The notes under the pieces: model-generated
Databases searched by the model: none
The model's input: only the letters and a program-made list of their open reading frames with translations
Told to the model about the DNA's origin: nothing
Made by a program: the position numbers and the translations under genes
Assembly: GCA_964213355.1 (NCBI GenBank)
Contig: CAXOVY010000025.1
Location: forward strand, 1-29,539
DNA from: JBAXAM01 sp964213355
GTDB taxonomy: Bacteria; Pseudomonadota; Gammaproteobacteria; UBA9339
Direction: 5' to 3'
Length of the DNA stretch: 29,539 bases
Shown here: positions 8,706 through 16,123 of the stretch, piece after piece
Numbering within the stretch: position 1 is the first letter of the stretch
Layout of the letters: the number at the start of each line of letters is the position of its first letter

Positions 8706-10169
8706 TTAATCCCTTATAACTTGAAAGTACGTATTAAAATGTTTAATTATATGGTTCTGAATTAAAATACGCCGATACTCCGCACTTCCCCTAACATCAC
8801 TAATTGGCGCAAACTCTTTTATCGCTATACATGCAGCCTCATCAATGTTTTCTTTAGTTAGTTTCTTACCAACTAAAAAATCACTAGTTTTTTCTGCAAG
8901 AATAGGAAATTTGGCAACGCCCCCAAAAGCCAGGCGACAATCTTTAATAATATTATTTTTTCCAATTATTATATTGATACAAGAATTGACCGTTGCAATA
9001 TCAAGTGCAGAACGCTTCGATGATTTTTCAAAATTACAAAAACCTTGCTCGTTTGGTACCTCAATTGCACTAATAATCTCTTTAGTCGCATCAAGCTTTG
9101 TTACTTTATAATCTTGATAAAAATCTTTTAAATCAATATTACGCTTAAGGTTTTTACGCAAAATAATCAACTTCGCCCCTAAAGCAAGTAAAACACAAAC
9201 ACTATCAGCAATGGGGGAAGCATTCGCAATATTTCCTGCTGGGGTGGCAACACCGCGTATTTGATTTGATGCTATCTGAAAAATAGCATTATAAAATGTC
9301 GGAATCTTTTGTTTAACTATATTATTAGCCTGCAGTTGCCCAAAAGTAGTACTACCACCAAAGGTAATAAAATTTTTATTTTTCTTAATAAAATGTAATT
9401 GCGGAACTTGGGAAATATCGATAAAAGCTTCTGGCCAGATATCATGAATATTTCCTTGAACCATAAGATCTGTTCCACCATTAATAATTTTAAAATTACC
9501 TTTTAATTTATGCATAGAAGAAAACAATTCATCGAGACCATGAGGAATATAATAATTCTTACAAATACTCAAACTTTGCAGCTTTCCAGGGATTGGCTGT
9601 TCTGCGCTATTTCTCCTCAACTTATGTTGAATACCGCTAGCATAATCGGGTAATAGATCTGGAAATCGCTTTATCTTGTCAGATATAGATAAAATAGCAT
9701 CATTAATAAATTTATAACCGGTACAGCGGCACAAATTACCAGATAATGCATTAACTATTTCACTTTTATTCGGTGAAGGATTGTTTGAAAATAAACAAAA
9801 AATTGACATTATAATGCCGGCAGTACAAAAACCACATTGTACCGCATGTTGCTCCAGCATCTCTTTTTGAATTAAATGCAATTTTTGTCCGCGAGCCAAC
9901 CCCTCTGTAGTGATTACATGGCAACCGTGAAGACGAGATGCAGGTAAAATACAAGAGTTGATCGCTTGATATTGAAAATGATTATTTTTCCATGACCCAA
10001 GTGCAATGGTACAACCGCCACAATCACCTTCTCCACAAGGCTCTTTGGTTCCAGTTAAACCTAACTTTTCCCTGATTAGCTCTAATGCCAAAGTTTCAGG
10101 AGTGATTATTTCCTGAATATGTTTATCATTAATATAAAATTCTATTAATAAATTATTACTTGTAGTCAT
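8706..10169 (-). CDS. xdhA: Xanthine dehydrogenase small subunit XdhA (2Fe-2S, FAD)
   Basis: A 487-residue protein with two 2Fe-2S clusters at the N-terminus (C45, C50, C53, C73 and C112, C115, C147, C149) and a flavoprotein domain including the FAD-binding INGGTDLM, then the CO-dehydrogenase flavoprotein C-terminal domain. It is the electron-transfer partner of XdhB, moving electrons from Moco through Fe-S to FAD and then usually to NAD. Its ATG overlaps the TGA stop of the upstream PLP enzyme gene (ATGA, 10166-10169), with GGAG 11 bases upstream. The IS21 element lies about 770 bp upstream in the operon, so expression may now be reduced or driven from inside the IS. Confidence 0.92.
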   Translation of the reverse strand: MTTSNNLLIEFYINDKHIQEIITPETLALELIREKLGLTGTKEPCGEGDCGGCTIALGSWKNNHFQYQAINSCILPASRLHGCHVITTEGLARGQKLHLIQKEMLEQHAVQCGFCTAGIIMSIFCLFSNNPSPNKSEIVNALSGNLCRCTGYKFINDAILSISDKIKRFPDLLPDYASGIQHKLRRNSAEQPIPGKLQSLSICKNYYIPHGLDELFSSMHKLKGNFKIINGGTDLMVQGNIHDIWPEAFIDISQVPQLHFIKKNKNFITFGGSTTFGQLQANNIVKQKIPTFYNAIFQIASNQIRGVATPAGNIANASPIADSVCVLLALGAKLIILRKNLKRNIDLKDFYQDYKVTKLDATKEIISAIEVPNEQGFCNFEKSSKRSALDIATVNSCINIIIGKNNIIKDCRLAFGGVAKFPILAEKTSDFLVGKKLTKENIDEAACIAIKEFAPISDVRGSAEYRRILIQNHIIKHFNTYFQVIRD

Positions 10170-10942
10170 TGTCGTTGAATCTCCTTATTAAATTCAACAA
10201 TAAGTTTATCAAAATTATCAATTTCATCCTCTTCAATGCTTCGCCAAAATTCTGGCTGCCATAGCTTTCTGAGTTCATCAGAACTTTTCCCCTGCTGCTC
10301 AACCCAAGTGAAATATTTTAAATTATGAATAAGCTTACGATCGCGATAACCAAGTTCTTTATAATTCTCAATATCTTGATGAGCTAAACTTGCACCAAAA
10401 TCACAAGCAGCATCGATAGTTGTATAGGAACCATACTTATCTGCACACTCTTTTATGCGTGAGCTATAAAGTTCCATCGAATCAGTAAAGATGGTAAAAA
10501 TAACATCATTTTCATCCATTTCGAAATATTTGGCTGTCTTAATACAAGAAAGTAAGTTACAAATTCCAGATATTCCTAAAAGTGGCAGGTTATTAATAGC
10601 ACTAATCGGTACACCGCTTTCTTGCAAGAATGCTGCACCTTGTTTTTCATTAAAAAGACGCATAACTCTGATACAATCTTCATCATCAACGGCAGACACT
10701 GCATCAGTATTGCGAACATTATGGATCCATGGAATATGTTTATCACCAATTCCTTCTATTCGATGTTCACCAAATCCATTCATTAAGATAGTCGGACATT
10801 GCAAAGCTTCAGCAACAACAATTTTTAATCCCGGATGAAGTTTTTTTAAATAATCACCCGCGGCAATAGTTCCGGCAGAACCACTTGCGGAAATATAAGC
10901 AGCAAATCTGGCTTTGGGATCTTTTATCTTTTGGGCAAACGC
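10166..10942 (-). pseudogene. PLP-dependent enzyme, C-terminal part (IS21-interrupted)
   Basis: This is the downstream portion of the PLP enzyme gene that begins at 14415. From the IS junction the frame reads AFAQKIKDPKARFAAYISASGSAGTIAAGD in two overlapping pieces: it includes the Gly-rich phosphate-binding loop SASGSAGT, then RIEGIGDKHIPWIHN, and continues to the stop at 10166. Removing the IS and one copy of AACGC joins both parts in frame into 486 residues. Without the N-terminal part it lacks the PLP lysine and is not expected to be active. The first in-frame ATG is only at 10804. Its stop codon overlaps the start of xdhA. Confidence 0.85.
10938..10942 (+). repeat. Left copy of the 5-bp IS21 target duplication (AACGC)
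   Basis: AACGC stands immediately before the IS terminus TGCATATTCC; the other copy is at 13727-13731. A 5-bp duplication is within the range known for IS21-family insertion, and collapsing it restores the coding frame of the interrupted gene. Confidence 0.8.
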
Positions 10943-10947
10943 TGCAT

Positions 10948-11037
10948 ATTCCGATCCAAATCGATCAATGATTCCAGTCCAAACCGATCAGTAATTCCAG
11001 TCCAAATCGATTAACGATTCCAGTTCAAATCGATCAA
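10948..11037 (+). repeat. Left-end tandem repeats of the IS21 element (four units)
   Basis: Four units of about 23 bp start at 10948, 10971, 10994 and 11017, each beginning ATTCC and containing a core like CCAAAYCGATYA. The two middle units (10971-11016, 46 bp) are a perfect inverted match to 13631-13676 at the other end. Such repeated end motifs are the expected binding sites of the IstA transposase. Confidence 0.85.
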
Positions 11038-11138
11038 AACTTTCATGTCGAATGACCCACAATAATCAGATTTAAAACCTGATTGTTTTTTCAAAATAAG
11101 TTGTACTTCCAAGATTAATTAAAATTTGGAGATACAAA

Positions 11139-12680
11139 ATGAGAGGTCATATAACAATGAGAAAAATTCGGGAAATATTACGTTTAAAATTTGCTCTTGA
11201 AATGGGAAACCAAAAAATCGCCAATAGTTTGGCAATTAGCAGCAGTACTGTACATGAATGTTTGCGCAGGGCTAATTTAGCTAATCTTAGCTGGCCGCTG
11301 CCAGATAACATAGATGATGAGATATTGGAGAAACAGCTTTACTCTCCGCCAAGACAAGCAATACCAAAGGAAGAGCGAGGTGAGTTGGATTGGTCTAAAA
11401 TTCATGATGAGCTAAAACGCAAACACGTAACGTTAATGTTACTGTGGAACGAGTACAGAGAATCGTATCCAATGGGAATAGGCTACAGTCGGTTTTGCGA
11501 TCTTTACTTGCTATGGAAAAAGCCATTAGACACATGGATGCGTCAAGATCATAAAGCTGGCGAAAAAATGTTTGTCGATTATGCAGGAGGCACTATTCCT
11601 ATAAGCGATGGGCAAGGCTATATACATCAAGCACAGATTTTTGTTGCTGTGCTTGGCGCGTCTGGATACATCTACGCTGAAGCGACAATGACACAATCTT
11701 TGCAGGATTGGATAGAGTCACATTGTCGAGCTCTTAAATTCTTCGGCGGTGTTCCAGAGATATCGGTGCCTGACAATTTAAAAAATTGCACTGTCCTTGC
11801 CCATCGCTATGAGCCAGATATTAACCCAACTTATCATGACCTGGCAAAGCATTATGGGTTTGTAGTTATGCCTGCGCGCGTAAGAAAACCAAAAGATAAA
11901 AGTTTGGCGGAAAAAAGCGTACAAATTATACAGTACCAAATTCTAGCAAAATTACGCGATCAAACTTTTTTTAGTTTGGTAGAAGTAAATGAACCGATAG
12001 CAATTTTATTGAAAAAAATTAATTCGCAAGCTTTCCAAAAATTATCAGGATCACGGTTAAGCCAATTTGAGAAGTTAGATAAACCAGCTTTAAAACCACT
12101 ACCAAGCACGCCCTACAAATTCGCTGAATGGGCAAAGGCAAGACTGGGTCCTGATTATCATATTGAATTGGATAAACACTTTTACAGCGTTCCGTATACT
12201 TTTATTAAAAAAATTTTGGATGTGAGATTTACTGATCAAACAGTTGAAATTTTTTATCGTTCAAAAAGAATAGCGGTTCACATGCGCAGTTACATACATA
12301 GACGACATACAACATTGAAAGAGCATATGCCTAAGGCTCATCAGAAATATGTCGAGTGGACTCCGGAACGAATTATTAATTGGGCTCGAAAAATAGGAAT
12401 GGCAACAGCGCAATTAGTTGAGAAAGTTATCGAAACTAAAGAGCATCCACAATTAGCCTTTCGTGCATGCCTTGGGATCCTGCATCTTGGTAAGAGCTAT
12501 ACTGAACTACGGTTGGAAGCAGCATGTGTCCGCGCTTTAAAAATAGGAGCCTACAGTTATCACAACATAGCGTCTATTCTAAAAAATAATTTAGATAACG
12601 TGCCAGTAAGTTCATCGGAAACTTTAACAGCAACAAAAGAAGAACATGAAAACATTAGAGGAGGTGATTATTTTGAATAA
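11139..12680 (+). CDS. istA: IS21-family transposase IstA
   Basis: A 513-residue DDE transposase of the IS21 family. An N-terminal helix-turn-helix (residues 7-45, with NQKIANSLAISSSTVHECL) is followed by an integrase core whose acidic residues are visible as D147 (FVDYAGG), D212 (VPDNLK) and E258 (KSLAEKSVQ). The C-terminal part includes the usual HYHIELDKHFYSVPY-type segment (HIELDKHFYSVPYT here). It cuts and joins the IS ends with help from IstB. ATG 11139 has TTGGAG seven bases upstream. The frame is complete. Its stop is followed by a structured 138-bp spacer before istB, whereas many IS21 members have the two genes nearly touching. Confidence 0.95.
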   Translation: MRGHITMRKIREILRLKFALEMGNQKIANSLAISSSTVHECLRRANLANLSWPLPDNIDDEILEKQLYSPPRQAIPKEERGELDWSKIHDELKRKHVTLMLLWNEYRESYPMGIGYSRFCDLYLLWKKPLDTWMRQDHKAGEKMFVDYAGGTIPISDGQGYIHQAQIFVAVLGASGYIYAEATMTQSLQDWIESHCRALKFFGGVPEISVPDNLKNCTVLAHRYEPDINPTYHDLAKHYGFVVMPARVRKPKDKSLAEKSVQIIQYQILAKLRDQTFFSLVEVNEPIAILLKKINSQAFQKLSGSRLSQFEKLDKPALKPLPSTPYKFAEWAKARLGPDYHIELDKHFYSVPYTFIKKILDVRFTDQTVEIFYRSKRIAVHMRSYIHRRHTTLKEHMPKAHQKYVEWTPERIINWARKIGMATAQLVEKVIETKEHPQLAFRACLGILHLGKSYTELRLEAACVRALKIGAYSYHNIASILKNNLDNVPVSSSETLTATKEEHENIRGGDYFE

Positions 12681-12699
12681 GGGGACGCTGTCCCCTTAA
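12679..12699 (+). repeat. Hairpin immediately after istA
   Basis: AAGGGGAC, a three-base loop GCT, then GTCCCCTT forms an 8-bp perfect stem overlapping the istA stop. No T-run follows, so a classical intrinsic terminator is unlikely; it may limit read-through, protect the mRNA end or be a leftover repeat. Confidence 0.6.
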
Positions 12700-12717
12700 A
12701 CCCCTGAAGTATTTAGA

Positions 12718-12766
12718 GACGTAACTTGTAATTGATGAGGCGGGATTAGCCGCCTCAAGTTACGTC
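12718..12766 (+). repeat. Long bulged stem-loop between istA and istB
   Basis: The outer arms GACGTAACTTG (12718-12728) and CAAGTTACGTC (12756-12766) enclose an inner stem GAGGCGG/CCGCCTC with loop GATTAG and an eight-base bulge on the 5' side. About 50 bases separate this structure from istB ATG. It could affect istB translation or be an inserted palindromic repeat. No T-tract follows, so it is not an obvious terminator. Confidence 0.6.
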
Positions 12767-12818
12767 ACTGTCATCAGCGCTTCCGCCTGTACAGTAATTT
12801 AATAATATAGGAGAAAAA

Positions 12819-13574
12819 ATGTTAATACATCCAACAATTGAAAATTTAAAAAAACTACGTTTACTAGGAATGGCTAAAGCATTAGAAAACCAGCTTGATC
12901 AACCGCAAGTAGAAAGTATGAGCTTCGAAGAACGATTAGGGTTAATAATTGACCGTGAAATTTGTGATCGTGAAAATAGAAAATTACAAACAAGGCTTCG
13001 CAATGCAGCTTTAAAACAAACAGCGTCAGTAGAAGATATTGATTATCGCGCATCACGTGGTATTGATAAAAAGCTCGTATTTACTTTATCTAATTGCCAA
13101 TGGATAAAAATGCACCGCAATGTTTTAATTATTGGTGCAACTGGTACAGGCAAAACATATCTTGCTTGCGCTTTGGCACATAAAGCTTGTTTAGAAGGAA
13201 ACTCTGTTTATTACAGTCGCCTCTCAAGACTTCTGCCAGATTTGGGTTTAGCACGAGGCGATGGTAGCTATAATAAAAAAATGAAACAGCTGGCAAAGGT
13301 CGAGGTTTTGATTTTAGACGACTGGGGACTTTCTCCTCTTACAGATGAGCAACGTCGTGATTTATTAGAGCTACTAGACGATCGTCATGAAAAATGCTCT
13401 ACTATTGTTACCAGTCAACTGCCAATTAAACTCTGGCATGAAGCCATTGGAGATAAAACTTTGGCTGACGCTATTATGGATCGACTGGTACACAACGCTT
13501 ATCGGTTAGAATTAAAAGGTGACGACTCTATGCGTAAATTTCGTAATGAAAATCTGAATAAGAGGGATAAATAA
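12819..13574 (+). CDS. istB: IS21-family helper ATPase IstB
   Basis: A 251-residue AAA+ ATPase, the target-selection and transposition-helper protein of IS21 elements. The Walker A motif GATGTGKT is at residues 106-113 and the Walker B region LILDDWG near 166-172, with a basic N-terminal domain in front (RENRKLQTRLR). IstB coats target DNA and recruits or activates IstA. ATG 12819 follows a strong site, AGGAGAAAAA. The full length and intact motifs agree with a functional gene. The spacer of 138 bp from istA with its own ribosome site suggests independent initiation. Confidence 0.95.
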   Translation: MLIHPTIENLKKLRLLGMAKALENQLDQPQVESMSFEERLGLIIDREICDRENRKLQTRLRNAALKQTASVEDIDYRASRGIDKKLVFTLSNCQWIKMHRNVLIIGATGTGKTYLACALAHKACLEGNSVYYSRLSRLLPDLGLARGDGSYNKKMKQLAKVEVLILDDWGLSPLTDEQRRDLLELLDDRHEKCSTIVTSQLPIKLWHEAIGDKTLADAIMDRLVHNAYRLELKGDDSMRKFRNENLNKRDK

Positions 13575-13585
13575 CTAAATTATAA

Positions 13586-13611
13586 CAAAGGTCTTTCGCT
13601 TTGATTTTTTT
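13586..13611 (+). terminator. Possible weak intrinsic terminator after istB
   Basis: CAAAG (13586-13590), loop GTCTTTCG, CTTTG (13599-13603), then A and seven T (13605-13611). The stem is only five base pairs, but position just downstream of istB and the T-run fit a terminator. It abuts the right-end repeats. Confidence 0.4.
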
Positions 13612-13721
13612 GATCGGTTTGGATCGGAATCGTTAATCGATTTGGACTGGAATTACTGATCGGTTTGGACTGGAATCATTGATCGGTTTGAATCGGAATG
13701 ATTGATCGATTTCATCGGAAT
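13611..13721 (+). repeat. Right-end tandem repeats of the IS21 element (five units)
   Basis: Five units in inverse orientation to the left end: 13611-13630, 13631-13653, 13654-13676, 13677-13699 and 13700-13721, each ending GGAAT. The second and third are the exact inverse of left units 2 and 3. The right end holds one unit more than the left, so the perfect 46-bp block sits 50 bp from the right terminus but 28 bp from the left. Confidence 0.85.
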
Positions 13722-13726
13722 ACGCA

Positions 13727-13731
13727 AACGC
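13727..13731 (+). repeat. Right copy of the 5-bp IS21 target duplication (AACGC)
   Basis: AACGC directly follows the right terminus (...TACGCA). It matches 10938-10942. Confidence 0.8.
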
Positions 13732-14415
13732 TTCTTGGACTGCACTACCTGTTACATTGTAATGAAAAATGGTATTACCAAACTCCGCAAATTGGTTGAA
13801 AATAAAATTTTGTGGATCTTTTGCTAATTCATTACATTTGTCATAAATTTCTTTTACATTTGATTCAGTACCTGGAGTTGCAATGATTTCTGCCCCAATA
13901 TTTTTCAACCAAGTAAATCGCTCTTGTGACATTCCCTCAGGTAAAATTGCTACCCCTTTACATCCCATTAAAGCACTATCGAAAGCACCACCACGACAAT
14001 AATTACCTGTTGATGGCCATATCGCTTTATGCTTGGTGGGATCAAATTCACCACTAACAATCCTTGGTATAAGACACCCGAAGGCCGCACCAACTTTATG
14101 CGCTCCAGTTGGAAAATGCTTTCCTATTAAGCCAAAAATTCTGGCTTTTACTCCAGTAATAGACTTGGGAATTTCAAGAAAATTGACTTTACCAAATAAT
14201 TTATTTTCAACATTATTTTTCCAGTTAATTCGAAATAAATTCAACGGATCAATTGCATTCATATCAACTTTTTTTAGTTTATCTTTAATCTCTTGAGGTA
14301 TTAATTCAGGAGATTTCAACTGCTTAAACGTTGGCACTACAATGTTATATTTACGAAAATGCTTTGCAGTGTTTTTTCTAATTTCTTTATTAATAGATTT
14401 TATAATTTTCGACAT
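13727..14415 (-). pseudogene. PLP-dependent enzyme, N-terminal part (IS21-interrupted)
   Basis: The first 229 codons of a fold-type-II PLP enzyme found beside ygeW in other purine clusters. The PLP lysine is in PTGAHKVGAAFG and is followed by WPSTGNYCRGGA and LPEGMSQERF. The frame then runs into the IS, adding foreign codons to a stop at 13633. The reconstructed protein (14415-13727 joined to 10937-10166) has 486 residues, longer than YgeX or cysteine synthase (300-400). It is not the canonical diaminopropionate ammonia-lyase YgeX, although the fold and neighbourhood suggest a lyase of a similar amino-acid intermediate. GAGGAG lies upstream of ATG 14415; the gene is 20 bp behind ygeW. Confidence 0.85.
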
Positions 14416-14435
14416 ATATTCATTTAACTCCTCTA

Positions 14436-15635
14436 TTATGAAACAAATTTACGTTCAAGTTGCCTGCTGATAATTTTTTCTAGTACGACAACAGGATTTT
14501 CTATTCGCGAAAAATAAATCATTGCAGCTATAACAAACGGTTTAAAGCTTGCCCCATGATAAGTATCTCTACGATATTTCTCAAATACTTGCGCAGAAAC
14601 TTCTCCCTCTTTGCAACTTACATCGGTAATATCAGCTGGTAAGCAATGCATATATAGGGCAGAGCCTTTTTTAGTTAAGCTCATATTCTTTGCATTACAT
14701 TCCCATTTTTTGAATTTAGCATTATTAGCTAGACACTCTTTTTCTAAATTATCTAAGCCTGCTTTATCTCTTGCCTTTAACAAATTTGTTCTGCGCTCCA
14801 TAACTTTAAATGGTGCCCATGACTTTGGATATACTATATCGGCATTTTTAAAGGCATCATCCATATTGTTGACAATAGTCAGTTTACCGCCACTTTTTTG
14901 GGCATTATTTTTAGCAATTTTTACCACATCTGGTAACAACTCATAACCTTCAGGATATGCTAAAGTTACATCCATCCCAAAACGACTCATGAGTCCAATA
15001 ATACCCTGTGGTACAGACAACGGTTTACCATAACTTGGAGAATACGCCCAAGTCATTGCAATCTTTTTACCATGTAATGCGTCAATATCACCAAAATAAT
15101 CTCGCATCTTCATTAAGTCCGCCATTGCCTGCGTGGGATGATCAATGTCTGACTGTAAATTGATAATAGTTGGACGCTGGTGGAGCACTCCTTCCTTAAA
15201 TCCCTCTTGTACAGATTTACTAAATAATCTCTGATATTTATCTCCTTCCCCCAAATACATGTCATCTCGAATACCAATAGTTTCAGCTAAAAATGAGAGC
15301 ATATTGGCAGTTTCTCGTTCTGTTTCACCATGAGCAATTTGTGATTTAGTCTCATCTAAATCAGCAATTGCTAAACCAAGAGCATTTACTGCCGAAGCAA
15401 AACTAAACCGGGTACGTGTAGAGTTATCACGAAAAATAGAGATTCCTACACCAGAATCAAAAACACGAAAAGATTTGCCAGTGCGGTGTAACTCCTTAAA
15501 ACATTCCGCAACTTGCATAATAGCTTTAAGTTCTTCCTCTGATTTTTCCCATGTTAAAAGAAAATCTTTGTCATAAAGATTAAATTTTAATGTTCCAAGT
15601 TCTTTTATTATTGTAGCAAAATGTTTTTTAGTCAC
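14436..15635 (-). CDS. ygeW: Knotted carbamoyltransferase YgeW
   Basis: A 399-residue member of the aspartate/ornithine carbamoyltransferase superfamily, very close in motif and length to E. coli YgeW. The carbamoyl-phosphate site FRDNSTRTRFS (STRTR at 72-76) is present, with SQIAHGETERETANM, HQRPTIINLQSDIDHPTQAMADL, the knot-region signature AYSPSYGKPLSVPQG and the late MHCLPAD. YgeW-type enzymes are thought to work in the catabolic direction, giving carbamoyl phosphate from a carbamoylated purine-derived intermediate; the acceptor cannot be told from sequence. The start is GTG at 15635, chosen because AGAGGATC lies at correct spacing. Carbamate kinase at 19963 could use the product. Confidence 0.95.
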   Translation of the reverse strand: MTKKHFATIIKELGTLKFNLYDKDFLLTWEKSEEELKAIMQVAECFKELHRTGKSFRVFDSGVGISIFRDNSTRTRFSFASAVNALGLAIADLDETKSQIAHGETERETANMLSFLAETIGIRDDMYLGEGDKYQRLFSKSVQEGFKEGVLHQRPTIINLQSDIDHPTQAMADLMKMRDYFGDIDALHGKKIAMTWAYSPSYGKPLSVPQGIIGLMSRFGMDVTLAYPEGYELLPDVVKIAKNNAQKSGGKLTIVNNMDDAFKNADIVYPKSWAPFKVMERRTNLLKARDKAGLDNLEKECLANNAKFKKWECNAKNMSLTKKGSALYMHCLPADITDVSCKEGEVSAQVFEKYRRDTYHGASFKPFVIAAMIYFSRIENPVVVLEKIISRQLERKFVS

Positions 15636-15655
15636 TGTTGATCCTCTTTATTTAA

Positions 15656-16123
15656 TTATTTATTATTATAAAATTCATTAGCTGCCTCTATAGCATCCAC
15701 TATTTGTTGATACCCTGTACAACGACACAAATTACCTACCAAAGCTTTGCGAATTTGTTCTCTAGTTGGATTTCTATTTTTAAGTAAAAATGCATGCGCA
15801 GTTAACACCATACCCGGCGTACAAAAACCGCACTGGATTGCTCCAGCATCAATAAAAGCTTGCTGCAGTGGATGTAAACCACCATCAGAATGTTTCATTC
15901 CTTCAATAGTTAGAATATCCCTATCAACCACATCGCAGATTTTTTTTCTACAAGCACGGATTGGGACATTATTTAAGAGAACAGTACAAGCACCACAAAC
16001 TCCTATACCACATCCATTCTTGGCTCCAGTTAAATTTAAATCTTCGCGGATAAAATAAAGCAAATTCTTTTCGCCTAATGAATCATCAATGTTGATCTCT
16101 TTATGGTTCACTTTAAGTTTCAT
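15656..16123 (-). CDS. Molybdenum hydroxylase 2Fe-2S subunit
   Basis: A 155-residue protein with two 2Fe-2S clusters: the ferredoxin-type set C38, C43, C46, C58 and the helical set C98, C101, C133, C135 (QCGFCTPG; NLCRCTGYQ). This is the small Fe-S subunit of three-part hydroxylases (E. coli XdhC-type, CoxS-type). Its start overlaps the end of the Mo subunit by 11 bp, with AAGGTA upstream, so the two are translated together. It would pass electrons from that subunit to an external flavin partner; no FAD subunit is encoded next to it. It lies 20 bp before ygeW. Confidence 0.9.
   Translation of the reverse strand: MKLKVNHKEINIDDSLGEKNLLYFIREDLNLTGAKNGCGIGVCGACTVLLNNVPIRACRKKICDVVDRDILTIEGMKHSDGGLHPLQQAFIDAGAIQCGFCTPGMVLTAHAFLLKNRNPTREQIRKALVGNLCRCTGYQQIVDAIEAANEFYNNK

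Larger units (their letters stand above)
10943..13726 (+). mobile_element. IS21-family insertion sequence
   Basis: A 2,784-bp element carrying istA and istB. Its ends are TGCATATTCCGAT on the left and, read inward from the right, TGCGTATTCCGAT, so the terminal inverted repeat is imperfect with the 5'-TG...CA-3' ends typical of the family. Each end carries several tandem copies of a unit of about 23 bp. The element is flanked by AACGC on both sides and interrupts a PLP enzyme gene. Both of its genes are intact and on the plus strand, opposite to the surrounding operon, so the copy may still be mobile and is likely to be polar on the genes at 10169-1294. Confidence 0.92.

Noticed and set aside
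10491..10838. Plus-strand open frame of 115 codons within the PLP enzyme
   Set aside because: It lies opposite a well-conserved coding region, has no ribosome site and no family resemblance.
12718..12766. Interpreting the istA-istB stem-loop as an intrinsic terminator
   Set aside because: No run of T follows the stem, and istB with its own ribosome site lies directly downstream.
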